Assembly: GCA_013400115.1 (NCBI GenBank)
Contig: VXBP01005607.1
Span: 666,521-730,520, forward strand
From: Rhinopomastus cyanomelas
Lineage: Eukaryota; Chordata; Aves; Bucerotiformes; Rhinopomastidae
Length of the DNA stretch: 64,000 nucleotides
Direction: 5' to 3'
A model generated the notes under the pieces. The model was not told the DNA's origin, searched no databases, and saw only the letters and a list, made by a program, of their open reading frames with translations. A program made the position numbers and the translations under genes. Positions 34,057 to 46,306 of the stretch are shown piece after piece (position 1 is the stretch's first letter; each line of letters opens with the position of its first letter).

Positions 34057-36720
34057 CTATTCTGTCTGATGTTTCTGAAGGCAGGACACTCTACTGTGTT
34101 CCTGCTGCAGAAGACTTCTAACCAAGAGCTCACCAAGGTTTGTTCACCCATTGTGTCACTTTCTCCCCCCCTCCATTTTTTTCTTTACTTCACAGGCACC
34201 AGACTGACCCTCAAGTGTTACCAAAGTAAAATTGTACAGGTTTTAGGAGGACTTTGCAGCTCATTTGGTGCCCTTGTCTTTGCCTCACCTCCCCCACCAT
34301 CCTCACTCCTGCCAAAACCTCTCTTTGTCCCAATGTGCGTTTTGAAGGGTAGTCGTTTCACACCGGAGCTGTAGTTTGTGGTAGCCACTGCTTCTGGCTG
34401 TGTTCTGGTTTCGTCTAACTCCAGAAGGGCTGGGAGTCAGAAAGTGGAGAGGGAGGAATCCAGGCTGTTGCAGCCCAAGCACAAATGAGCCTTTTGCTTC
34501 CAGGTCAGCAGTTCAAACCCAGCCCTCAGCAGTGGAGCTGGAATTGATAGCTGCTTTCGAGCCCACATGTGAAGCATTAGTTGGTGGTCTCCAACAGACA
34601 GGTGTCCAAATCGCTGCTGGCCCTAACTGGCATCGTTTCTAGCAGCTTCAGAAGTGGGGCCAAGGACTGCGTGGGCACCGAGCCCACGATGCCCTCGCCT
34701 GGGTGGTCTGCCTCAGCTGGCATTAAAACAAGCTGCCAAGGTAGCCAGGGAGGGCTCACACTGCTGTGGTCTGCGTTGTACCCACTTGTAAATAAACAGG
34801 GATGTTCAGCTTCGAGTGCTGCTCCTGCAGCTTTGATTTTGCTTCTAAGAAAGTGCTTTTTCTGCTCTTTGAACCCATTTCTTTCTTTAAACCTTGAAGT
34901 AATTAAACCTGAAGGAGACTAGCAGATTATGAATGCAGAACTACATTTACAAAGAGGCAGCTCAAGAAGGGGCCCCTTTTTTGCAGGACTGGCAGAGATG
35001 GATTAAACTGGTGTTACTGGGAACAGCTGCTATCCAGGGTAATTGCAATCATTCTTGCCTGCCCAAGAGTCCCAGCCAAGCTACCTGCCTGTCCTCGGTG
35101 TTAGCACCCTCATGCTAGTTCAGGAAGATCAGTGACTGTGGAGTGAGATTGTCTTGGTCCGTGACATTCCTGCTGCATCTGTCTGTTTCTACCTGCATGG
35201 GGAGCAACTTCTGAACACTAAAGCTCTGCAGGCAGGAATTCTAGGTCTGCCTCTAGAAGCCTTGAGCAATGCTATTCTGGAAGTATGTGCCTGCACCTTT
35301 TGGGTTCTCCCTCCTCGTTTACTTTTCTGTTTATGCAGAGCTCTCCAGTCCCTGGAAGTGGGGTGTGTGAGGCTGTGCTATGGTGCTCTGTGATGGGAGC
35401 AGGCCTGGGAGCGCAGAGCTGTGTGATGGCATGGTCCAGACGCACTGGTCGTGCGTGGGGAGAGGGCCCTGGGCTGTTGCTGAGGAATGCAGTGTCTTCT
35501 AGTGGTGCCTGGCTGCTGCATAACCTTCCTGTCTCCCTCTTCTGTTCCCTCTCCTGGTCAGGGAGCTGCTGCAAGTGAGATTTCAGGCTGTGAGCGATGC
35601 AGTGCTGCTCAGCTGAAATTCCCTGGGACCTTGGTGCCTGCAGACAACGCAGCAGGATGTGAGGTAGAAAGATCTGGTGCACAAGGCATCTGGCAAGTCT
35701 CTGTGCTCACAGCGCGGAGCATGGTTAGTTCTCCCAGCCCTGATGCACAGATCTGTGTCGTCCAGCCCCTCTGCAGGCGACTGGGATGTGCGAACATCCC
35801 GTCACCAGCTCACCTCCGAGTGCTTGGAGACCTCACTTTGCTCTACCCATGTTCAAAACAGTGAAAACAAGCTCCAGAAAGCGTTCTCCGTGCCTGCTCT
35901 CCTTTTGGGTAGCTGTCGGGCCTCCCTGGGTATGGCTGCTGGATGAGTTCGTTCTTACGCCGGTGCTGTCCCCGCAGGGCTCTGCAGTTTGTTGTTGCCC
36001 CGGTCCGTCTGTTGTACATTTTAATCTGCCGGTGCCAAGCACCTGCTTTAGAAAACTCCAAGCCACCCCGCAAAGACGCGCCGCGTTCCTGGCTGCGTAG
36101 CAAAGGTTGATTGCCTGTGGTTATCTGTAACTTAAAGTGGTTCATTCCGGAAGTCTACGGTCCCTTAAAGGCGAGTTCTGAACCCTTGCATTTTGCACAG
36201 GTTTGTTGGTGTTAAGGAAAGGAGCGTGGAGCACTAGGCAAAACCCCACCACAGAGAGGGTGGGCCTGAGAATTCGCTGAGGCACTGTGTGGATTTTTAT
36301 TCTATCAATATGCCCTTTCGCAGCTGCTGATTAGTTCTGTTGGTTGACTTACATAAAAATGTACATAAAGTGAGGAGTAAGTAATTCTATAGGAATCATG
36401 AGGAGCACAAAGTCTGGAGGCATTTTGAAAAAACACCAGTTCTACCAGTAAGTAACTCTCCTTTTAATTAGCGTGATTAATTGCAGAGCTCTTCCTTGTC
36501 ACGTTATGCTGCCATCGAAACGCTTGGGATGCTTTAAAGGCTGCAGGGGAGAATTCTAGTCTGTGTTAGAGGAGAAGTGCGTGGACACTGGGGGCACAGG
36601 CATAAAATAAAGCTATAAACAGACAAGGAACACAGTAAACTTCAATTCTGCTTTTAGCTGGAGTTTTCTTCCCCTTAGAAGACTGTTTCATTTGTGTGAA
36701 AGTGAGTGTGAGTTTGTGTT
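34057..36720. other. Giant intron, unique block before the CpG-rich tract
   Basis: Mixed GC-rich sequence with many short open frames and no recognised repeat or family. A short AT-rich interval lies at 36290-36500. Confidence 0.5.
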
Positions 36721-37080
36721 CAGTGCTGCCGCGTCGCACGGAGGAGCCCACAGCAGCCTGAGCGCTGGGTGCCTGCTGGGCGTTCGTGCAGCTCCAGGTA
36801 CTGTGCCTGGAGGTGTGAAAGGAGGATCACCCTGCTTGTCTCTTCTGCACGCCGGCCGTACCGCGTCCGTACCGAGCGTGCTGTTTGCTGAGGGAGAGCC
36901 TGCCGCTGCACACGGCGGTGCCATCGCTGCCTGCCTGGGCACGCGCAGGCCCGCAGCGTGCATCGTTCTCCTCTCTCGTAGCTCACATCCTCGCGGTGTT
37001 CCAGACGTGCCCACGTTGTGCCACGGGTGTTTATGATGTGGAAGAAAGGGAAACCCTGCCAACGCACATCGCTAACGCGA
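36721..37080. promoter_or_regulatory. CpG-island-like tract inside the giant intron
   Basis: By hand I count about 34 CpG dinucleotides in 360 bp, close to the number expected without CpG depletion, whereas the surrounding intron is CpG-poor. It contains no CR1 copy. A tataaa lies about 105 bp upstream (36614). CpG islands of this kind usually mark promoters, so an internal CREB5 promoter or an antisense/lncRNA promoter is possible. No exon with a matching donor was identified, and the promoter call is inference. Confidence 0.5.
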
Positions 37081-40000
37081 GTTTGTCAGATGACATCAGC
37101 AGCGGAGGAGAATTTCGTTTCTAACCGCATGCAAATCGCTCCCAGACTGCTGGTTGTGCCGTGATGTCAGCTCTGGTTCCTCAGCCATTATTTGATGGGC
37201 TTCAACGCGCAAATGCCAGATACGTTCCCCCTCCCTTTTGCTCCCCTCCCACGCAGAACTTCTGGGTTTGTTTTGATTTTGTTTGTTGAAAGCCAGTTTT
37301 GAAAAACAAACATGCCTCCTCGGAAGCTGATTCCAAGGGTGTCTTCCGACACACGTTGCGTTACGGGGAGCTGTTAATTACTGCAACAGCTCAGGCACTT
37401 TCCCAGGGGACTCGGCTAAGGGTGGGTAACAGTTCCAACCCTCTGTGTCATGAATTGGCGTTGACTTTGCTAATAAAACCTACTGTATCGCTTTGGCAGC
37501 GCGAAGCACCGGAGCGTGTCAGCCTGCAGGTACCCGAAGGCTCCGCAGCAGTTCGGGTCATGTTGTACAGACTGACGTCAGCTTGGGTCTGGTGGCACAG
37601 AAGTCTGCTTGCAATGGCACAGGCCTCCAGAGTCTGTAATTTGGGGTGCTGGGCTATGGAACTTGCCGCTGCCCGGTCCAGGGGTCAGTGCCCGCTGAGC
37701 TGTGAAAGGTGTGCCTCTTGCTGCCCGGCGTTAGCTGCCTCATCCAGCCTGGACTAAACTCCTGGAAGCTGTAGGCACTCCCAGGGGCTACTTCATCCCC
37801 AAGACACGGGATAGTTTGCCCTGTGCAGAGCTAATCTGGATGGGTATTTTAGACTCTTGACCCTAAGTTTGGATTCATTCTGACCCCTGTAATCATCACA
37901 TCTTACTGATCGCGTGTTGACTGCTTGGTGTTCACTGCTGAGAGGTACATGGCCTCTCCACGGACCTCTGCCTTTAGAGGACCCTGCTTTAGTTGCTCTT
38001 TCCGTGAAGAGACTGAGATTTGGACTTGTTTTCATAACTTTTGCATTTAGCTGGATCACGTTTTTCAGAGGAGCACTTGGCCAAGGTGGGAAATGAGGAA
38101 CCTTAGGGATATATCAGCAGCAGTTTAATTTGGTTTTTGACCAGAGAATCGTAGAATCATGCGGGTTGGAAAAGACCCCTGGGATCATTGAGTCCAACCA
38201 TCAACCCTACTCTGCAAGTTCACCCCTAAAGCAGATCCCCCAACACTACATCTAAGCGTCTTTTAAACTCATCCAGGGACTCAGCCACCCTGGAGGTCTC
38301 GGTATCTCTTAACATCACGCAGTTCTGCAGCCATTAGTTAAAACTGCTCCCTCACAGGGCACTCTGTAGACATCATTTCCAATGCAAGGGAGCTCAAATC
38401 CATTTGCAAAGCTACTGAATACGTATGTGACAGAGTACAACAGGGAGAAGTCAAGTTACAGGGGCTGGGGCCTTTCTAGTGATGCTTGGTTCAGCTAACG
38501 GAGGTCTTACGGGCAAGAGATCCTCCTAGAACCATACAGATGCAGTTAACTGGTGTCTGCATTGCCAAGAAAAGGGGAAGTGTTTTGACAACAGTTATTT
38601 GGAACAATTATGGATTGTTCTTTGTTACAGCCCCGAAAGGCAGACCCAGGAGTGTAGCTACAATCCGTTGCCCTTCATTCCCCCTGTTTTTTCTTTCTGA
38701 TCAAGTCGTAGAGCTCACATCTTGAGTGACTGGGAGAGAAGCCAAAACCATTCCCTTTATAAGAGACTTTAAATTATGCACGAGGTGTATTTTTTCTTTT
38801 TGTTTCATGGAAACATCTCTGTTGTTGGCAAAAGGTTGAGGTTAGGAACGTTGCTCTATAATGCTGCGTTGCCAAGGTTTCGAGACCAGGCCTAGATGGT
38901 CCATAAAACTATTTCCTCTTAAGCAGGAGTTCTGCCTTATTAAAACCAGAGATCGTGGTCATCCCTTGCCTTTCCTTGATTGCTAAGTCTCCCTTTGGGG
39001 GATGCACAGATGGTGGGAGGTTTGGTGGCCCTGTGTATGCTCTTCCCCCTGCTAGAGCTCCGAGACCTCGATGGTGTTACTGCTGGGTGCTGCTCTGGGG
39101 GCAGTGGTGGTGCACTGAAGAGGCAGAGGAGGGTTGGGACCCTGCTGGTGTTTTGGAGGGTACTTAGGGAAGTCTTGAAGCAGTGGGTGTCTCCTGTATC
39201 TGCTGTTGTGAGGTCATGATGGGGACCATGCCAAGGCCAGTGTGCTTGTGTGTAAGGAACTGCTAAAAGAGCTGACGGGGGACAAATCCATTACAGCCCT
39301 TCCCTTCAAATCTGCTCAGGCGGGACTGCTCATACCTAAGGCCTCCCCTGGGGGAGGAGATCTGAGGGAGAATCAAATGAAGGAGGCCAAAGTTGGCAAG
39401 TGATGGGGTGTCAACTGCACAGGACTTGGCCTCCAGCTCCAGCTGGAAGGTCCCTGGAACCATATTCTGAGAACTGACTGCAAGCCCTGGCTGGGCCATC
39501 GCTTGCTTCTTACTGCCTGACAGCACAGGCTCCCCGCGCCCACATCGCTGCCTCAGTGGGGGTGCGGGTTGATGAAGCTCAGGTTGAACTGTCTCTCATC
39601 AGAGCAGCACAACCCAAGCCCTTGCTGGGAGCTGGAGCACTGCTCACCTTGGCAACCCTAAATTCCCTTCAGAACTGAGAGAGGAGCCCTGGTGTCTGCT
39701 TACACCCCCACCCTGCCGCTGTCCTTTCCCCAAACTTCGCTGCAAATTGATAAGTGATTTCCAGGGCTGAATGAACCTCTGCAGGTTGTAGGTTTGCTTG
39801 ATCCAACCTAAACAATCCGTGTGATTAAACGGAGAAGGTTTTGTTGATGTAAGAGCCAGAGTGGCAGATGGGGCGCTTGGATGTTTGTTTCGCAAACCCG
39901 GTCTGGTAGAGGTACAGATGGCTGGAGGCTAATCCAGGAGAACGCAATTAACGCAGGAAAGGAATTCAATTTAATAATTACTCTTGTGTCTGTCTCAAAA

Positions 40001-40572
40001 TGACCTGGAAGAGCTCGTTGGGCACTTTAATTGAAAGCAACCTTCTCAGGAGTATTTATCCTCATCTTGACAGATCGGCTCGGTGGCACATGGGATGTAG
40101 GCTGAGGTTGCCAAGTGCATCTGTGAGACAGCTGTGGCGTGTCTTTGAACTTCTCAGGTATATAGAGGTTGATTACTTACTCCCCTACTTGCCTCAAGTT
40201 TTGGTAGTGGCAAGAGAGAGAATGAATCAGGCTACAGAGTGCAGGGCTCTACAAACCTGTGCTTGAGAACACAGGCAAATCATGACTGACCAGAGGGTTG
40301 GCCTCCTCCTTTGTCCTCTCCCTGCTGTCGAGCTGCACACACCTCCTGACTTGCTGTAATTCAAGTGCATGTGTCCCAGGCATGAAGGGATGAAAAGAAG
40401 TGTCAGGAATGAGGTGGGATAAATCACTCTCTGGAAGTTCCTGTAGCTTACACAGGCTGTAAAGGATGTTTAGGTGACAGGTTTAGACAGATTTTCTTGC
40501 TGTGGAAGTAGAGTAAGATACATCTCATTCTTACGGGACTGCTGCTGAGAAACATGAGCTGGACTGGTACAC
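37081..40572. other. Giant intron, block between the CpG-rich tract and the minisatellite
   Basis: Apart from the CR1 fragment at 38144-38300 nothing is recognised. 39940-40000 contains gcaattaacgcaggaaag followed by tttaataattactc, which is AT-rich and repeat-free. Confidence 0.5.
38144..38300 (-). mobile_element. CR1-like LINE 3' fragment, second subfamily
   Basis: The tail agaatcgtagaatcat, core ttggaaaagacccctgggat and caagttcacccctaaagcag are followed by catccagggac. It is a sister copy of the fragments at 15858 and 23672. Confidence 0.87.
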
Positions 40573-41026
40573 GTGTGATTTAGGGATATGGTGTGATACA
40601 AGGATATGTGATTTAGGGATGTGGCCTGATTTAGGGATATGGTGTGATTTAGGGATATGGTGTGATTTAGGGGTATGGTGTGATTTAGGGATGTGGTGTG
40701 ATATAGGGATATGGTGTGATTTAGGGGTATGGTGTGATTTAGGGATGTGGCCTGATTTAGGGATATGGTGTGATTTAGGGATATGGTGTGATTTAGGGAT
40801 ATGGTGTGATACAAGGATATGGTGTGATTTAGGGGTACAGTGTGATACAGGGATATGGTGTGATTTAGGGGTACGGTGTGATACAGGGATATGGTGTGAT
40901 ACAAGGATATGGTGTGATACAAGGATATGGTGTGATACAAGGATATGGTGTGATTTAGGGGTATGGTGTGATTTAGGGGTATGGCCTGTTGTAAGGATAC
41001 GGCCCGATTTAGGGATGTGGCCTGAT
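40573..41026 (+). repeat. 18-bp minisatellite, about 25 units, many with a TTAGGG motif
   Basis: Tandem copies of tgtgatttagggatatgg and variants (gatacaagg, gatacaggg, ggggtatgg, ggatgtggcc) fill about 454 bp of the CREB5 giant intron. Most units contain ttaggg. One early unit (about 40600) is 3 bp short. Variants are ordered: a block ending in ggatgtggcctg recurs, 36-bp dimers of the gatttaggggta and gatacaggga types repeat twice near 40830-40890, and three gatacaagg units lie in a row near 40900. The period is a multiple of three and lacks stops, so long reading frames run through it on both strands; these are not genes. Confidence 0.97.
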
Positions 41027-41269
41027 GGCACATTCATTTTCATTTAAGCTGTAGGTGTTTCACCTCTCTCTGAGTGTAGAGAGTGTGACTGCTGTATGTT
41101 TCCATGAAAACCTCTACCTGTCCATCGTCTGTATACGCACAGGCGCGCACAACACCCTTCGGAGTCACTGCAGTCTCTTCTGTTTCTTCTCAGCACCTCA
41201 GAGAAGTTGTGGTAAAAAATCAATTGGTAAATACATACTTAGAGTAATTTGTTTCGTGTGTTATTTCAC

Positions 41270-41760
41270 TTAGTCCATTCCCATGAAGGTTGGAAGCAAA
41301 ATTAGAGCTGATGTCAGCGGGAACAAAGTCAACTGTATTACGCGGAGTTCAGACACAGATTTTGCTTCCCGTTAATACGAGAAGAAGTTCCACGCAGTAG
41401 ATTATAAACTCTTTACCTAACATATTACTTGCTATTTTCTCTGATGCTTTTGTCATTTAATGAAAAAAAATCTTTCATATTTCACCTGGAGTAATTGGAG
41501 ACTGGAGATCTATAATGCTCCTGCTATTTCCACATTTCAGTTGTCACCTTGGAATTTATATCTGTACTTAGGATAATGAGATTTAGTGGGATCATTTACG
41601 CTGGGTGAGCATCATATAAATCACCGTTACTCATTTGTGTATCACGTGCCTTTTACCTTTTCTATCACAGATAAATATTTCATGCAGTCTGTTGCTATTC
41701 AACTTCCACACACACTATTCATTTAGGCAGCGGCAACAACGTGAGATAATGCCAGGCTTT
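41270..41760. promoter_or_regulatory. Candidate conserved non-coding element beside the minisatellite
   Basis: An AT-rich repeat-free block with tttaatgaaaaaaaatcttt, ggagtaattggagactgga, tcatataaatcaccgttac and cagataaatatttcatgc. It separates the minisatellite from the CR1 at 41862. Conservation is untested. Confidence 0.3.
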
Positions 41761-41861
41761 GCCTACTCCAGTATTACTCATTGGAGTACTGTTTGGGGTT
41801 GTTAGTTCAGGAAGAGCTGAGAGCACAGGTTGCCTTTCAGTGCTCTACTTGTGTTTGCACT

Positions 41862-41936
41862 GGCTGTGGCAGGGGGATTGGACTGGATGGTCTTTCGAGG
41901 TCCCTTCCAATCCCTAATGTGCTGTGATTCTGCGAC
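41862..41936 (+). mobile_element. CR1 LINE, 3'-end fragment
   Basis: The sequence ctgtggcagggggattggac, then tggtctttcgaggtcccttc and the tail tgtgctgtgattctgcga. About 75 bp. Confidence 0.92.
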
Positions 41937-43152
41937 AGGCATTGAAGGGATCCGACGCTGCTGCTTGCGCTGTAGTTTGACGATAGTCCTGCTAAGTGTG
42001 ACTGCTTCTGTGTATTATTCTTATTACTCATTCACCTCGTGTAACAGGCTCGGTCCAAGCGCTGCTGAAGTCTTTCCACTGACTCTGCTGGGAGTGGGAT
42101 CAGGTCTTCAGCGCCACATTAGCCGGGAGCCTTCACGGCCGGTTGTAAAGCTGTTGTTCCACCCAGCCTGGAACAAAAACACTGAACACTCCTCTCTTCG
42201 TCTTAGCGGGGTTCTTTTTCCCTTCTTTAGCTTGGCTTTTTTGACTAAGGGAGGAAGATTAACGTTACTAATTACAAAGAAATGTATCCTCATAATGATC
42301 TAATTGTTGAGGCATTACAAAGTGCAGTCATACCCTAATGGCACAGTGGAAATGGGTACTTTGGGTCTCTACCGTGTCCTGCTTTGACCTCTGCAGCCAA
42401 CAGTCAAAAAGGCTCTGGGTGAGCTTTGGTCAGAGCGAAAACTCTGTGCTGGAAGACGTTCTTGAACCATCTCTTTGGACATAGTCAAGAGAAGTGGTGT
42501 TAACTGAGACGGTGCAAGACTCTGCACGATAAAGATAGCACCTCCAAGACTGACCTGATAGAAAGGAAAATGTAGGTACACTTCAGCAATGCTTCTCTGA
42601 GCCACCTCTGCATGTCATGCCCTCCCCTGAGTATGTGTCTTTATTTTCACAAAACAGGGCCAACAGATCGTGCCCATTAAACACTGAATTTACTAGCTGG
42701 TGTTTGCTGAATCTGGCCCTTATTAAATGTCCAGACGAGCTTGTTGTAGTTTGTTTTGTAGGACGTCTGGTTAGAACATTAAATACAACAAGGAAAAATA
42801 AACTTAAAAGTAAAATGGTTCAACCCTTGCCCTACTGGGAATTTTTTTCCTTGATTGAATGGAAGCAGAGCCAGGTCACTGTTTCCAAATTATTTAGTTC
42901 AAATGTAAAAATTGGATCAAATGATTTTTGCGAGGGTTAATCTCACAGGAAATGCTAGAATTGTAGGGTTTTTCCTCATTCTGGTTGCTGTGGAGTGATT
43001 TCATTCAGATATCACCTCTAATTTTATCATTAACCTCTACAAAGTGCAGGATTTTGCGTATGATGAGCAGAGGGTCTCCCACAACTGGGGTTCTATCTGT
43101 AGTACTTTGTAAAGCACTTTTTAAAGTTTAAAGGTAGGGGAGAACTTGCCAG

Positions 43153-43207
43153 GTAGAGTAGATGCTTGGACTCGATGATCCCAGGGGTCTTTTCCAAGCA
43201 GAGTGAT
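43153..43207 (+). mobile_element. CR1-like 3' end, second subfamily
   Basis: The sequence ttggactcgatgatcccagg followed by ggtcttttccaagcagagtg. It abuts the dominant-type CR1 at 43211 in the same orientation. Confidence 0.75.
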
Positions 43208-43210
43208 GCT

Positions 43211-43394
43211 CTTCCCAGTGAGGGTGCTGGAACAGGCTGCCCAGGGGGGTTGTGGAGTCTCCTTCACTGGAGACATTTAAGACCCACCTGGATGTGTTCC
43301 CGTGTGACTTGGTCTAGGTGGTCCTGCTGGGGCAGGGGGATTGGACTGGATGATCTTTCAAGGTCCCTTCCAATCCCTAATGATTCTGTGATTG
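43211..43394 (+). mobile_element. CR1 LINE, 3'-end fragment
   Basis: From cttcccagtgagggtg through ctgcccaggggggttgtgga to taatgattctgtgattg. It is in + orientation, with a small internal deletion near the start compared with sister copies. Confidence 0.94.
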
Positions 43395-43900
43395 AAAAAG
43401 CAACTGAAAATTGTAGCCTCTGCAAGATGCTGTTGCAGATGTGCCAGCCCCCAACAGGCTGTGTGTCTGTGTGTGTGACACTAAAAAACCCCAAGAAGCT
43501 GTTTCTTTAATTTGTTTCCCCCCTTTTTTTCATCATCTGATGTCCTCAGCACATTTTTTACTTAATCATCAGTCGGCAGTGTTAGCAAGGAGCTTCTTCA
43601 TTTCCTACGCAGTCTAGGAGAAATTTCCACATTAATTTTAATTACTCACAGATTTTTAACAATCTGACATCACTGAAAGTCAGTGTTTTCCCCTGTTACT
43701 ACACAGCAACAGCGATGCTATCGCTCTGGTTCCCAAGCTCAGTGTATTTCTGTATGAGGCTGAAGGAGACGGGGTTGTCGTAGGTTCCCTGGGGTATTAA
43801 GGAGGTACCTCGCCGACAACAGGTGGGAAGTACAAGCCACGAAGTCAACCTTGTGGAGAAGTCAGGAATGCAGAGGCTCTGTGACCTTCTTGGGCACGAG

Positions 43901-44014
43901 GTGTTTGAAACCCACTGGGATGTGTTCCTGTGCGACTTGGTCGAGGTGGTCCTGCTGCGGCGGGGGGATTGGGCTAGATGGTCGTTCGAGGTCCCTTCCA
44001 ATCCCCAGTGTGTG
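43901..44014 (+). mobile_element. CR1 LINE, 3'-end fragment
   Basis: The sequence tgtttgaaacccactgggat, then gggattgggctagatggtcg and aggtcccttccaatcccc, lacking a normal tail. Confidence 0.88.
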
Positions 44015-44578
44015 AAGTGTGCTCAGCAAGCTGTGATGGTTCAGTAACGAGGCTCTGGTACATGATGTGCTAACATTTGCCGTGTCCCAAAGGAAAAGCT
44101 CTCAGAGCAGTTGCAGGGAGGGGCTGCCTCTGCTCTGTCACCCCCTCCCCTTTCCCGTTTGGATTCTGGTCCTCGGGACATGTTTGGTTTTGGTTGTTTT
44201 GAAGTGGCAGGTTGTGTTAACTTAGTGCTCCATCCACTCCTAATAAACATCAGCTGTCAGCCGCCAGCCTGCCAGGCTGTTCTCATTCTTCTCTGGCTAA
44301 TTCATGATATTTTTAACACTTTGCTTACAGTTGCAAACACTTTCACATGGCATTGAGCAAATTGGGTGAAATGTGGCTGTTTCATGGTTTCGATTAGACA
44401 AAACAACATTAAAGGCTCCTTTATATCACGTAGTGGGCTCCTGAGTCACGCTCTGCTGAAAGCAGTCCAGAGCGATGCTCTGAATGAAAACATTTCCACT
44501 TTGGTGGAAATTGAAGAGACTGCAGTCGTGACAGAGCTGGGGTGATCTGCGCACGCAGATCTCTCGTGCACCCCCGGG

Positions 44579-44669
44579 GTCTTGGTCTAGGTGCTCCTGC
44601 TGTGGCAGGGGGGTTGGACTAGATGATCTTTCGAGGTCCCTTCCAATCCCTAATGATTCTATGATTCTG
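44579..44669 (+). mobile_element. CR1 LINE, 3'-end fragment
   Basis: The sequence gtcttggtctaggtgctcct to a tandem octamer tail (gattctatgattctgtg). + orientation. Confidence 0.92.
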
Positions 44670-45164
44670 TGCTGAAGTGATAAGAAATTGCAGTGACAGT
44701 GGGTGGTAGAACAGAAGCCCAGAGGTGTGAATTCCTTAAAAGGGGAGGATGAACCAGGAACACAGCCCTTCACTCAGGCATCCCCTGAATGTCTCTGTGG
44801 ACCAGTCATTCTTCATGGGTTTGAACCAGAAGGGCTCCTGGCTGGTAAGCACAACCTCCACAGGCATCCCACTGCTGTTTAACTGTTGGGCAGCTAAGGC
44901 AGGGCTGTGATAGATGAGAAACTACAATAAGTAGCACTTGGTGTAAACGAAGTATTATTTGGTGAAATGATAATTAGACACTCACATGAGTTGGGCAGCG
45001 AGTCCCAGCCCAGCCACCCCTATTGACGCTGGACTCCCAGTTGCACAGAAACATGTGTATGTGTTTCCGTGCATTCCGAGGACCTCCTGACGTCTTGCAG
45101 ACCACCAGCTGAGTAACTCTGCTCCAGGACATACTGGCTTTCACTTGGTCACTGACTTCTTGCA

Positions 45165-45282
45165 ATCCCAGAACATGAGGGACTGGAAGGGACCTCGAAA
45201 GATCATCCAGTCCAATTCCCCCCGCCACGGCAGGACCACCTAGACCCAGTTGCAAAATGATGTGGGGTTGCATTTTAATGGT
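45165..45282 (-). mobile_element. CR1 LINE, 3'-end fragment
   Basis: The sequence atcccagaacatgaggga, then the core ggacctcgaaagatcatcca and ggcaggaccacctagaccca. The last 25 bp are degenerate. Confidence 0.88.
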
Positions 45283-46157
45283 CCAAACATGAGGTGCAAA
45301 GACACTTAGATGTGTTCTATTTCATGCAAAAGCCTTCAGCAAGCTTGAATGACTTTTTGTACTTAAACCTTCTGAGGTGGAACCTTGTCACCTATTGCAC
45401 AGAGAATCCAATCCCCTGCAGGACAGAGGGAGGCACGTTTCGGACTTGCAGACATAATTTTAAGGAGATAGAATACAGATCAGGTTTGATTTTCACCTGG
45501 ACTTCTTTCATGTGACTCTTCTAGGTGAATTCTTACTGTCCTTCAGTGATTCTGAGAGTCCCAGCCTTAAGCTTGAAAGAAGAAAGGGGCAAGTGCTTTC
45601 CACCCCCAAACTGCTGCCCCCTCCTCCACCACGCAGTGCTGGGCCACTGTCTGTAGCTCAAAAAGAAAGCAGCGTGCCAGCTGGACACCTTCCTGCGGTA
45701 GCTAGGTTTTCCTTGGAGGTTTCCCATCTTTATACTAACCAGGCTTGACTACGCTTGGCTTATGAGCTTTAGCAAACCTCCTTGCCAAGGTGGGATGGCT
45801 GTAGGCAAAGTGAGTGCGGCCGGGAGACAGCGGCAACTAAGTAGGAGTGATCAAAGCCTAGAGCTTGCTGGCAGACGCACCTCCTTCCTACGCTCTGCAG
45901 CCGCGGGTCCAGTGCTTTCCCCTTCTCCTGCGAATGAATCAACACATCCAAGCAAGTGTTGCCAGAGCAGGGGGTGGGCAGGAGACAGCCCAGCACTGCA
46001 CAACAGCTGTGCTTTTGCCAACCTGTTCAGGGGGAAATTCAGAACAAAACTTGCCTTTTGGACCGCGAGTCTCTCTCCCACCAATGGCACTGGGAAAGAG
46101 AGAACTTCAAGGGTTTGCTGGTTGGGGGGTGGTTTTCAGCGCTGTTACAATAGAAGG

Positions 46158-46306
46158 TTGCTGCCCAGGGGGGTTGTGGAGGCTTCTTCTCTGGAGATGC
46201 TTAAGACCCAGCTGGATGTGTTCCTGTGCGACTTGGTCTAGGTGCTGTTGCAGGGGGATTGGACTGGATGATCTTTCTAGGTCCCTTCCAATCCCTAATG
46301 ATTCGA
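46158..46306 (+). mobile_element. CR1 LINE, 3'-end fragment
   Basis: The sequence ttgctgcccaggggggttgt to taatgattcgaagatg, with a 12-13-bp internal deletion between taggtgctg and ttgcaggggg compared with sister copies. Confidence 0.92.

Noticed and set aside
40573..41026. CRISPR-like array of direct repeats
   Set aside because: The units are 18 bp, contiguous and without unique spacers, and the host is a vertebrate. This is a minisatellite.
40470..41047. Long reading frames on both strands through the minisatellite (142-187 codons, repeating 6-residue units)
   Set aside because: The 18-bp period is a multiple of three and contains no stop codon, so frames stay open automatically. There is no start context, conservation or known family.
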